From assembly GCA_934230965.1 (NCBI GenBank), contig CAKQFW010000110.1:1-6898 (forward strand): DNA of 6,898 bases, written 5' to 3'. The position numbers and the translations under genes are program-made. The stretch comes from an uncultured Prevotella sp. Lineage in GTDB: Bacteria > Bacteroidota > Bacteroidia > Bacteroidales > Bacteroidaceae. Position 1 is the first letter of the stretch. The number at the start of each line of letters is the position of its first letter. This document shows positions 1-5,846 of the stretch, piece by piece. The notes below the pieces were generated by a model that was not told the DNA's origin, ran no database searches, and saw nothing but the letters and a program-made list of their open reading frames with translations.

Positions 1-34
1 ATGAATTATCCACGAATTAATCCATGAATTATCC
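1..34. repeat. Degenerate 11-12 nt tandem repeat, three units
   Basis: Three consecutive units are visible: ATGAATTATCC (1-11), ACGAATTAATCC (12-23) and ATGAATTATCC (24-34). The outer two are identical and the middle one differs by a substitution and an inserted A. The array begins at the window edge and may continue upstream. Short AATTATCC-type arrays in AT-rich spacers are consistent with slippage-prone intergenic DNA. No function can be assigned. Confidence 0.7.
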
Positions 35-36
35 AA

Positions 37-90
37 TAGGACTGTGGCGAGGCAAACTAAAGTAGGACGGTGGCCTCTGTGCCCCGTCCT
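37..90. repeat. Near-perfect direct repeat overlapping a GC-rich hairpin
   Basis: TAGGACTGTGGC (37-48) recurs as TAGGACGGTGGC (63-74), 11 of 12 identical and 26 bp apart. The second copy is also the left arm of an inverted repeat: AGGACGG then GGC (64-74, with T71 bulged) pairs with GCCCCGTCCT (81-90), giving 10 bp around a 6-nt loop. No T-run follows on the plus strand, so it is not a classical terminator. It is much more GC-rich than its surroundings and could be a fragment of a dispersed repeat or the 3' structure of a gene outside the window. Nothing else resembling a gene is seen in bases 1-304. Confidence 0.6.
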
Positions 91-179
91 CCAGCACCCA
101 ACCCTCTACGCACCCAGCACTTCTAAATAGCAAACCTCTTCTATTTCCATGCTTTACTGTTATTTGATACCATTTATTC

Positions 180-210
180 TTGCTTTAGCTTTTACACAAT
201 AGTATCTTTG
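180..210 (+). promoter_or_regulatory. Bacteroidota-type promoter with no obvious gene downstream
   Basis: TATCTTTG at 203-210 is an exact match to the Bacteroidota -7 consensus TAnnTTTG. TTG at 180-182 lies 20 bp upstream, within the 19-21 bp spacing known for the -33 element. This is one of the two best-formed promoters in the window. Transcription would start near 215-218 and run rightward, toward the 3' end of the minus-strand gene at 305-727. No plus-strand reading frame of useful length follows, so the product would be a noncoding or antisense RNA, or the promoter is a relic. Confidence 0.6.
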
Positions 211-243
211 CACTACTGAAACGTTCAGCGGTGCTCTTTGACA
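210..243 (+). promoter_or_regulatory. Dyad at start site followed by boxA-like sequence
   Basis: CTGAA (216-220), ACG, TTCAG (224-228) is a perfect 5-bp dyad. It is flanked by GCAC (210-213) and GTGC (231-234), which extend the symmetry across a 2x2 internal loop. The outer left arm lies at or before the expected start site, so the element may act as DNA (an operator) rather than as RNA. TGCTCTTTGACA (232-243) follows and differs at one of 12 positions from the E. coli rRNA-operon boxA antitermination sequence TGCTCTTTAACA. Any antitermination role is inference from this resemblance. Confidence 0.4.
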
Positions 244-280
244 TATTTACATACAAAAATAAGCTTATATAATAATATGG

Positions 281-323
281 TGTGTTTTTTAAACGCTCTT
301 ACCACTACTTGCGTTTAAACACA
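281..323. repeat. Inverted repeat straddling the stop codon of the minus-strand gene
   Basis: AAACGC (291-296) with preceding TTT pairs with GCGTTTAAA (311-319). Looping out three T residues extends the pairing to TGTG/CACA (281-284 with 320-323), about 13 bp around a 14-nt loop (297-310). The TAG stop of the 305-727 gene lies in the loop. The minus-strand copy is followed by A residues rather than a U-run, so it is not a standard terminator. It may be a 3' stability structure for that mRNA. Confidence 0.5.
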
Positions 324-727
324 AGTGTTGTAGGAAGTTTCACCCACTTGCGGTTCACGGCTATTTTCATTCGGCTGCCACTGTTTTGTGTCAGCGTGAA
401 GGTGCTGTCGTTGTTACAGGTGAGTGTGGCGGTGAGGTCTTCGCTGCCATAGTCGTTTGTGATGTCAAGTTTTGCTGTCTTCTTGTTGGTTATCTTTGCA
501 TTTGTGATAAACCATTCGCGTGGGTCACGTTTGGCCCCTAAGTAGCCTGGCATCTCACCGAAGATAGGTTGTGCCGACGAGGTGATATTGTTGTCGTAAA
601 AATTGATGTTTAAGAACACCTGATACTCGCTGTTATAGAGGTATCCTTTAAAGACAACGTTGTCATTTTGTGCGAAACAAATAGTTGATGCACAGAGCGT
701 AATGAGCGTGAAGATATACTTTTTCAT
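305..727 (-). CDS. Small exported protein of unknown function
   Basis: This gene encodes 140 residues from ATG at 727 to TAG at 305-307. The first 20 residues form a classical Sec signal peptide: two lysines (MKKYIF), a hydrophobic core, and a likely signal peptidase I site after CFA, before QNDN. The cysteines do not sit in a lipobox, so a lipoprotein is unlikely. The mature part (about 120 residues) has alternating hydrophobic and polar stretches, many Thr and Asn, and a basic end (KRK), which suggests a small all-beta periplasmic or secreted protein. A stretch reading NDYGSEDLTATLT is the most distinctive segment; I do not recognise a named family. The frame stays open 8 codons further to a TTG at 751, but that TTG lies inside the -7 promoter element, so ATG 727 is preferred. 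The start is preceded by A-rich sequence without a Shine-Dalgarno site. It diverges from the glycogen genes, so shared function is not implied. I am confident that it is a gene and that it is exported, but not of its role. Confidence 0.82.
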   Translation of the reverse strand: MKKYIFTLITLCASTICFAQNDNVVFKGYLYNSEYQVFLNINFYDNNITSSAQPIFGEMPGYLGAKRDPREWFITNAKITNKKTAKLDITNDYGSEDLTATLTCNNDSTFTLTQNSGSRMKIAVNRKWVKLPTTLVFKRK

Positions 728-748
728 TGTTCTTTCTTTTTTTGTGAG

Positions 749-756
749 CAAATATA
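749..756 (-). promoter_or_regulatory. -7 promoter element for the small exported protein gene
   Basis: Read on the minus strand, TATATTTG (756 to 749) matches TAnnTTTG exactly, about 22 bp before the ATG at 727. No clear TTG -33 element is found 19-21 bp further upstream. Its position rules against translation from the TTG at 751, which is part of this element. Confidence 0.6.
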
Positions 757-830
757 CTGAATTATGTCAAGAAAGCGTTTGTTTTTTACAAATTCTTATA
801 AATATAATCGTTTATTTATTTTTTAAATTG

Positions 831-838
831 TATTTTTG
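831..838 (+). promoter_or_regulatory. -7 promoter element for the glycogen synthase-phosphorylase cluster
   Basis: TATTTTTG matches TAnnTTTG exactly. The expected start site near 843-847 leaves a 5' untranslated region of about 20-25 nt before the ATG at 868. The -33 region has only a weak TTTA (811-814), so the promoter may need an activator or simply be of moderate strength. With the minus-strand element at 749-756 it forms a compact divergent promoter region of 140 bp between the two starts. Confidence 0.6.
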
Positions 839-867
839 TGACCAATTTTAGAGATTGTAGTTATCAA

Positions 868-2520
868 ATGAAACGCCAAAAACCAGATTATATATTTGAG
901 TCGAGCTGGGAAGTGTGTAATAAAGTGGGAGGTATTTATACGGTATTAGCCTCACGTGCACAGACGCTTCAAACCATGATGCCCGACCATATTATATTTA
1001 TTGGTCCCGACTGTTGGGGCTCGAAGAAAAGTCCGTATTTTGTTGAAGATCCTTTGTTGTTTGCCGATTGGAGAACGAAGGCCGCCTCAGAAGGCCTTGT
1101 TGTAAAGACAGGTCGCTGGGATGTTCCCGGAAACCCTATCGCCATTTTGGTAGAGTTTACAACCTTCTACAAAGATAAAGACAGAATATACACGAAACTG
1201 TGGGAAAAATTCGGTGTCGACAGTCTGCACGCTTATGGCGACTACGACGAGGCTTCTATGTTCTCGTATGCTGCTGCCCGTGTTGTAGAGAGTTTCTACA
1301 ACTTCTATCTCTCAGCTGCCGATAAGGTTATTTATCATGGCAACGAGTGGATGACTGGTCTTGGTGTGTTGTATATTCACGACCGTCTGCCCCAGATAGG
1401 CACTCTCTTCACCACTCATGCTACCAGCATTGGCCGTAGTATTGCTGGCAATAACAAGCCGCTGTACGAATACTTCAACTGCTATAACGGCGACCAGATG
1501 GCTGCCGAACTGAATATGCAGAGCAAGCAGTCGATTGAGAAGCAGACCGCCAAGTATGTCGACTGCTTCACCACGGTGAGCGACATCACTGCTCGCGAGT
1601 GCGCACAACTGCTCGATAAACCCGTCGACGTAGTGCTGCCCAACGGTTTTGAAGACTCGTTCGTACCTGCTAAGCGCGAGTTTGACAAGAAACGTAAGGC
1701 GGCTCGTCAGGCCATCTTCCGTCTTGCCAATGCTTTGACGGGCGACACTTTCGACGACAATACCATGATTATCTCTACAAGCGGTCGCTACGAGTATCGC
1801 AACAAGGGTATTGATGTGTTTGTCGAGAGCATGAACCGCTTGCGTAACAACAGCGACCTGAAGGAAAAGGTGATTGCCATCATCGAGGTGCCGGCATGGG
1901 TGAAAGAGCCTCGTACCGACCTCGTAGAGCGTTTGAAGGAGAATAAGGTTTACACCTCGGCCCTTCCTAACCCCGTTATCACGCACCGTCTGCATGAAGA
2001 AGATACTGACCGTGTGCTGGGTCAGCTCAGCTGGTTAGGTATGCACAACGACAAGAACGATGCCGTGAAGCTTATCTTCGTGCCTTGCTATCTCAATGGC
2101 GACGATGGTTTGCTGAACATGCCTTACTACGACCTCATTTTGGGTAACGACCTTTGTGTCTATCCCTCTTATTATGAGCCGTGGGGCTACACTCCCCTTG
2201 AGGCTGTGGCCTTTAAGGTGCCTTGCATCACTACCGACCTCGCTGGCTTTGGCTTGTGGGCCAACAGTGTGTTAGGACATGATGGCGAACTGGCCGATGG
2301 CGTGAAGGTGGTTCACCGCACCGACACCAATTATAATGAGGTAGCCGACGACATTAGTAACGCCATTGCAGCTTATTCGGCACTGCCCGCCGCCGAGGTT
2401 ACCAAGACGCGCACGGCTGCCAGCCGTCTGTCGAAGAAGGCCCTCTGGAACAAGTTTATCAAGTATTATGAAGAGGCGTATAGCATCGCTCTAACAAAGG
2501 CTGCTGCCCGCAAGGCTTAA
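868..2520 (+). CDS. Glycogen synthase, GT3 (eukaryote-like) family
   Basis: The predicted 550-residue enzyme should transfer glucose from a nucleotide sugar to the non-reducing end of alpha-1,4-glucan in the cytoplasm. Its motifs follow the animal and fungal GT3 family rather than bacterial GlgA (GT5). WEVCNKVGGIYTV (residues 14-26) contains the N-terminal KVGGI donor loop. GRYEYRNKGIDVF (306-318) carries the conserved Arg and Lys of the sugar-nucleotide site. YPSYYEPWGYTPLEA (432-446) holds the E-x7-E pair, E437 and E445, typical of this fold. The protein is about 150 residues shorter than yeast or human synthases. Its C-terminal helix has only scattered basic residues where the eukaryotic enzymes carry an arginine cluster that binds glucose-6-phosphate, so that control is probably absent (inference). 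The frame extends to a GTG at 838, but its G is the last base of the promoter element, so ATG 868 is preferred. The phosphorylase gene follows after 82 bp. The donor (UDP- or ADP-glucose) cannot be read from the sequence. Confidence 0.95.
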   Translation: MKRQKPDYIFESSWEVCNKVGGIYTVLASRAQTLQTMMPDHIIFIGPDCWGSKKSPYFVEDPLLFADWRTKAASEGLVVKTGRWDVPGNPIAILVEFTTFYKDKDRIYTKLWEKFGVDSLHAYGDYDEASMFSYAAARVVESFYNFYLSAADKVIYHGNEWMTGLGVLYIHDRLPQIGTLFTTHATSIGRSIAGNNKPLYEYFNCYNGDQMAAELNMQSKQSIEKQTAKYVDCFTTVSDITARECAQLLDKPVDVVLPNGFEDSFVPAKREFDKKRKAARQAIFRLANALTGDTFDDNTMIISTSGRYEYRNKGIDVFVESMNRLRNNSDLKEKVIAIIEVPAWVKEPRTDLVERLKENKVYTSALPNPVITHRLHEEDTDRVLGQLSWLGMHNDKNDAVKLIFVPCYLNGDDGLLNMPYYDLILGNDLCVYPSYYEPWGYTPLEAVAFKVPCITTDLAGFGLWANSVLGHDGELADGVKVVHRTDTNYNEVADDISNAIAAYSALPAAEVTKTRTAASRLSKKALWNKFIKYYEEAYSIALTKAAARKA

Positions 2521-2602
2521 GCCCATGTGGTAGCGTGAGCCATCGCTTTCATAAGAACAAAATATATCATTAAGCGTAAAAAAAACAACAATAGTATCAT
2601 CT
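2521..2602 (+). other. Short spacer between synthase and phosphorylase genes
   Basis: These 82 bp contain no TAnnTTTG promoter element and no hairpin followed by a T-run. The only dyad is a weak 4-bp one (AGCG 2532-2535, CGCT 2544-2547). The right half is A-rich up to the ATG and has no Shine-Dalgarno sequence, as is usual in Bacteroidota. The simplest reading is co-transcription of both genes from the promoter at 831-838. Confidence 0.5.
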
Positions 2603-5158
2603 ATGAAAATCAAAGCCGATTATTCTAACGCTCCTCAGTGGAAGGAAGTTAGTATCAAGTCGACACTTCCTGAACAGCTGAAGTGTCTTGACGAGATTGC
2701 CCATAACATGTGGTGGGCATGGAACTATGAAGCCCGCGATATGTGGGAAAGTCTTGACGCAAAACTCTATGATGAGGTGGGCCGCAACCCCGTGTTGCTG
2801 CTCGAGCGTTTGAGCTATGAGCGCAAAGAGGCCATCGTAAAAGATAAGGCCATCATGAAGCGCGTGAAGGACGTTTACAAGATGTTCCGCGCCTACATGG
2901 ATGTAAAGCCCAACAAGAAGCGCCCCTCAGTGGCTTATTTCTGTATGGAGTATGGTATCAATCAGGTGCTGAAAATCTACTCTGGTGGTCTCGGTATGCT
3001 TGCCGGCGACTATGTGAAAGAGGCTTCTGACAGCAATGTCGACATGTGCGCCATCGGCTTCCTCTATCGCTACGGCTACTTCAAGCAGTCGCTCAGCATG
3101 GATGGCCAGCAGATTGCTAACTACGATGCTCAGAACTTCAACTCGCTGCCCATCGAGCGCGTGCTCGACGAGAAGGGTGAGCCCGTTGTTGTTGACGTGC
3201 CTTACATGAACTATCAGGTTCATGCTTATGTATGGCAGGTAAACGTAGGTCGTGTGAAGCTGTATCTGCTCGACACTGACAACGATATGAACTCAGAGTT
3301 CGACCGCCCCATCACTCACTCACTGTATGGTGGCGACTGGGAGAACCGTCTGAAGCAGGAAATTCTGCTCGGTATCGGCGGTATGCTCATGCTGAAGAAG
3401 CTGGGCATCAAGAAAGATATCTACCACTGCAACGAGGGTCATGCTGCACTGTGCAACCTCGAGCGTCTATGCGACTATGTTAAGAACGGCCTCACCTTCA
3501 ACCAGGCTCTGGAGCTGGTGCGCGCCTCTTCACTTTATACCGTACACACTCCTGTGCCCGCTGGTCACGACTACTTCGACGAGGCTCTCTTCGGCAAGTA
3601 TATGGGTGGCTATCCTCAGATGCTGGGCATCTCTTGGGACGAGTTTATCGGTATGGGCCGTCCGAACCCCGACGACCACGGTGAGCGTTTCTGCATGTCA
3701 ACCTTCGCTTGCAACACCTGTCAGGAGGTTAACGGCGTAAGTAAGCTTCACGGCTGGGTAAGCCAGCAGATGTTCTCACCCATCTGGAAGGGCTACTATC
3801 CCGAGGAGAACCACGTAGGATATGTTACCAATGGTGTTCACTTCCCCACATGGACAGCTACCGAGTGGCGCAAGCTCTATGCTAAGTATTTCGATGAGAG
3901 CTTCATGAGCGACCAGAGCAACGAGAGCATTTGGCACGCTATCTATAATGTGCCCGATGAGGAGATTTGGGAGACACGTATGGCATTGAAGAAGAAACTG
4001 ACAAGCTACATTCGTGAGAAGTTTACACAAACATGGTTGAAGAACCAGGGCGACCCCTCACGTGTAGTATCGCTGCTTGAGCGCATCAACCCCAACGCGC
4101 TGATGATTGGCTTCTGCCGTCGTTTCGCTACCTATAAGCGTGCTCACTTGCTGTTCACCGACCTCGACCGTCTGGCCAAGATCGTGAACAACCCCGAGCG
4201 TCCTGTTCAGTTCCTCTTCTCTGGTAAGGCTCACCCCGCCGATGGCGCTGGTCAGGGCTTGATCAAGAAAATTTTCGAAATCAGCCAGCGTCCTGAGTTC
4301 CTCGGCAAGATTATCTTCCTTGAGGACTATGACATGCAGCTCGCTCGTCGTCTCGTGTCTGGTGTTGATATCTGGATGAATACACCTACACGTCCGCTCG
4401 AGGCTTCTGGTACCTCTGGTGAGAAGGCCGAGATGAACGGTGTTGTAAACCTCTCTGTGCTCGACGGATGGTGGGTTGAAGGCTATCGTGAGGGTGCTGG
4501 TTGGGCACTTCCCGAGAAGCGTACCTATCAGAATCAGGGCTATCAGGATCAGCTCGACGCCGCTACTATCTACTCGCTGCTCGAGAACGATATCCTGCCT
4601 CTCTACTACGACCGCAACGAGAAGGGCTATAGCGAAGGCTGGGTGAAGACCATCAAGAACTCTATCGCCACCATCGCTCCTCACTATACAATGAAGCGTC
4701 AGCTCGACGACTACTATGACAAGTTCTACACCAAGGAGGCTGCTCGTTTCCACAAGTTGGAGGCTAACGATAACCGCCTGGCTAAGGACATTGCTCAGTG
4801 GAAAGAGACTGTGGCTGAGCGTTGGGATGCTATCCGCGTAGTGTCTAAGGACGACTCGGTACTGTATGGTGCTGAAACAGGTAAGAAGTACACCATGCGC
4901 TATGTTATCGACGAGGCTGGCTTGAACGATGCTGTCGGTCTTGAGTTGGTATCTATCACCAAGGACGAGAATGGCAACGACCGCATCTTCAACGTGCGTC
5001 CGTTCAAGGTGGTGGCTCAGGAGGGTAACCACTACACCTTCGAGGCTACCTTCGAACCCGACGTGGCTGGCTCATTCAAGAGCTGCGTGCGTATGTTCCC
5101 GAAGAACGAGAACCTGCCGCACCGTCAGGACTTCTGCTACGTAAAGTGGCTTGACTAA
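2603..5158 (+). CDS. glgP: Alpha-glucan (glycogen) phosphorylase, GT35, short TIGR02094 type
   Basis: The 851-residue cytoplasmic, pyridoxal-phosphate-dependent enzyme should split alpha-1,4-glucan with phosphate to give glucose-1-phosphate. The first 110 or so residues (containing HNMWWAWN) form the DUF3417-like N-terminal region found in this subfamily but not in the E. coli or muscle type. The catalytic core shows YFCMEYGI (112-119), [10 protein letters not shown] (127-136), HTPVPAGHD (315-323), NGVHFPTW (410-417), RRFATYKR (506-513) and SGKAHPAD (540-547). [14 protein letters not shown] (about 600-613) contains K608, the expected cofactor lysine; the classical enzymes read EASGTSNMKF there. 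Residues from about 740 on form an extra, probably beta-rich C-terminal segment ending in DFCYVKWLD. The ATG at 2603 is the natural start, just before the conserved N-terminal domain. It lies downstream of glycogen synthase, probably in one transcript, and is closed by the terminator at 5213-5250. Assignment to the family is secure; preference for glycogen over maltodextrin is inferred from the neighbour. Confidence 0.96.
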   Translation: MKIKADYSNAPQWKEVSIKSTLPEQLKCLDEIAHNMWWAWNYEARDMWESLDAKLYDEVGRNPVLLLERLSYERKEAIVKDKAIMKRVKDVYKMFRAYMDVKPNKKRPSVAYFCMEYGINQVLKIYSGGLGMLAGDYVKEASDSNVDMCAIGFLYRYGYFKQSLSMDGQQIANYDAQNFNSLPIERVLDEKGEPVVVDVPYMNYQVHAYVWQVNVGRVKLYLLDTDNDMNSEFDRPITHSLYGGDWENRLKQEILLGIGGMLMLKKLGIKKDIYHCNEGHAALCNLERLCDYVKNGLTFNQALELVRASSLYTVHTPVPAGHDYFDEALFGKYMGGYPQMLGISWDEFIGMGRPNPDDHGERFCMSTFACNTCQEVNGVSKLHGWVSQQMFSPIWKGYYPEENHVGYVTNGVHFPTWTATEWRKLYAKYFDESFMSDQSNESIWHAIYNVPDEEIWETRMALKKKLTSYIREKFTQTWLKNQGDPSRVVSLLERINPNALMIGFCRRFATYKRAHLLFTDLDRLAKIVNNPERPVQFLFSGKAHPADGAGQGLIKKIFEISQRPEFLGKIIFLEDYDMQLARRLVSGVDIWMNTPTRPLEASGTSGEKAEMNGVVNLSVLDGWWVEGYREGAGWALPEKRTYQNQGYQDQLDAATIYSLLENDILPLYYDRNEKGYSEGWVKTIKNSIATIAPHYTMKRQLDDYYDKFYTKEAARFHKLEANDNRLAKDIAQWKETVAERWDAIRVVSKDDSVLYGAETGKKYTMRYVIDEAGLNDAVGLELVSITKDENGNDRIFNVRPFKVVAQEGNHYTFEATFEPDVAGSFKSCVRMFPKNENLPHRQDFCYVKWLD

Positions 5159-5166
5159 TTTATTCT

Positions 5167-5199
5167 GTGCTTGATGCACCGCGTGTGTAGCATCAACAC
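5167..5199 (+). other. Stem-loop in the 3' untranslated region of glgP
   Basis: TTGATGC (5171-5177) pairs with GCATCAA (5190-5196), and GTG (5167-5169) with CAC (5197-5199) around a bulged C5170, giving 10 bp and a 12-nt loop. There is no T-run after it, so it is not the terminator itself. It begins 9 nt after the stop codon and ends 13 nt before the terminator stem, and may shield the mRNA 3' end. Confidence 0.55.
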
Positions 5200-5212
5200 C
5201 GAATATCAATAT

Positions 5213-5250
5213 AAAGGCATTGAACGGGATAACTGTTCAATGCCTTTTTT
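5213..5250 (+). terminator. Intrinsic terminator of the glycogen cluster
   Basis: AAAGGCATTGAAC (5213-5225) is perfectly complementary to GTTCAATGCCTTT (5235-5247), a 13-bp stem with a 9-nt loop, and the T-run continues to 5250. The A-rich left flank makes it partly usable from the minus strand as well. It separates the glycogen genes from the SusC-like gene. Confidence 0.92.
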
Positions 5251-5278
5251 ATACACTGATGGGTAGGTCTAAAACATT

Positions 5279-5313
5279 TGTGCATAGTGCACAGCGATAA
5301 AGCACAATGCACA
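5279..5313. repeat. Large inverted repeat between terminator and SusC-like promoter
   Basis: TGTGCATAGTGC (5279-5290) pairs with GCACAATGCACA (5302-5313), 11 of 12 positions, with an 11-nt loop. The left half also contains a smaller perfect palindrome, TGTGCA-TAG-TGCACA (5279-5293). No T-run follows on either strand. It lies about 95 bp upstream of the -33 element of the next promoter. A regulator-binding site or a small dispersed repeat are both possible. Confidence 0.65.
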
Positions 5314-5344
5314 GGTTGTTAGGCTGTGTTTTTGTAATGTCTAC

Positions 5345-5373
5345 TTTTCAAACTATAACATTAGTGTTGAAAA
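5345..5373. repeat. Second inverted repeat upstream of the SusC-like promoter
   Basis: TTTTCAAACTA (5345-5355) pairs with TAGT (5362-5365) and TTGAAAA (5367-5373), with G5366 bulged: 11 bp around a 6-nt loop. The sequence is unlike the repeat at 5279-5313. No U-run follows in either direction. It is followed by GGGGGC (5375-5380). Confidence 0.5.
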
Positions 5374-5384
5374 AGGGGGCAAAA

Positions 5385-5428
5385 ATTAAAAAATATTGAA
5401 TATCTATTGCACAATATTAAAAAATATT
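5385..5428. repeat. 13-bp direct repeat and inverted repeat around a promoter: operator candidate
   Basis: ATTAAAAAATATT occurs identically at 5385-5397 and 5416-5428, start to start 31 bp, about three turns of DNA. The second copy fills the space between the -33 and -7 elements. An inverted pair, AATATTG (5392-5398) and CAATATT (5412-5418), flanks the -33 TTG. This layout suits a regulator bound over the promoter. The region is very AT-rich, which raises the chance of coincidence. Confidence 0.45.
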
Positions 5429-5438
5429 ACTATATTTG
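5407..5438 (+). promoter_or_regulatory. Promoter of the SusC-like receptor gene
   Basis: TATATTTG (5431-5438) matches the Bacteroidota -7 consensus exactly and TTG (5407-5409) lies 21 bp upstream. The expected start near 5442-5446 leaves about 400 nt before the ATG at 5847. I found no better TAnnTTTG match between this site and the gene. Confidence 0.65.
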
Positions 5439-5444
5439 CAATCG

Positions 5445-5846
5445 TGATTTTCAACGAGAGGTCACAAACAAAGCGGAAAACAATTCTCACACCCCCACCG
5501 CTAACGATGCCCGATGACAACAATAAAAGAAATACTATTACGAAACAACCCCTAAACGCTCCACTTGCTAACACCCCCACTAAATGTCTGACAATCAGTA
5601 GAACCGTGGAATCAATCTTTTAAGAAACAATTCGATGTGAAGAAGAACCGAGATGCCTAAACGTCTTTGTTCTGCGTGTACCTACGTATATTTAATGTAT
5701 ATACATGCACAATTCTTTTGTCTCAATACTGACCCACGACATGAGGTGAAACCAAAACAAAGAATACATAAGAGCCATCAATTAGCTTTTTAGTAATATA
5801 ACATACACATTTATTAACTTATTTCAATCATCAACCCTTATAGCGT
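5445..5846 (+). promoter_or_regulatory. Long 5' leader of the SusC-like gene
   Basis: About 400 nt of untranslated leader is predicted between the promoter and the ATG. It includes a C-rich 10-mer, ACACCCCCAC, at 5489-5498 and again at 5571-5580. A 38-codon frame (5507-5623) lies between and after these but has low-complexity content. The last 80 nt before the gene are AT-rich and largely unstructured by eye. No known riboswitch class was recognised. A candidate fold at 5664-5763 is listed separately. The 5' boundary depends on the promoter call. Confidence 0.5.
5664..5763 (+). ncRNA. Possible three-way-junction RNA element in the leader
   Basis: Three helices nest without conflict. P1 pairs UCUUUGUU (5664-5671) with AACAAAGA (5756-5763), 8 bp. 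P2 is a hairpin at 5673-5709: UGCGUGUA (5673-5680) with UACAUGCA (5702-5709), one G-U pair, then a small internal loop and about 5 inner pairs. P3 pairs 5716-5725 with 5742-5751, 10 bp of which three are G-U, around a 16-nt loop. It lies 83 nt before the start codon and has no attached terminator hairpin. This is hand-folded; A-U and G-U content makes chance pairing a real alternative. Confidence 0.35.

Noticed and set aside
1..34. CRISPR array
   Set aside because: Units are 11-12 nt, contiguous and without spacers, so this is a simple tandem repeat.
259..268. ATAAGCTTAT palindrome followed by T residues on the minus strand, as terminator of the 305-727 gene
   Set aside because: The arms touch with no usable loop, leaving only about 4 weak A-T pairs, so it would not make a stable terminator hairpin.
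277..318. 13-codon frame downstream of the orphan promoter
   Set aside because: Too short, no initiation context, and overlaps the end of the minus-strand gene.
660..851. 63-codon plus-strand frame
   Set aside because: Overlaps the signal-peptide end of the minus-strand gene and both promoters; composition reflects AT-rich DNA.
1312..1995. 227-codon open frame on the minus strand
   Set aside because: Antisense to the conserved core of glycogen synthase, with no family features.
4058..5032. 324-codon open frame on the minus strand
   Set aside because: It lies wholly antisense to the secure phosphorylase gene and arises from that gene's codon usage; no recognisable domain or start context.
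5308..5335. CACAG/CTGTG hairpin (5310-5314 with 5324-5328) followed by T residues, as a second terminator
   Set aside because: Only a 5-bp stem, and its left arm competes with the much stronger inverted repeat at 5279-5313.
5507..5623. Small frame in the SusC leader, 38 codons from ATG 5507 (75 codons from TTG 5396)
   Set aside because: The longer form starts upstream of the promoter. The shorter form is rich in Thr, Pro and Asn, resembles no known protein, and has no recognisable start signal. A translated leader peptide cannot be excluded.
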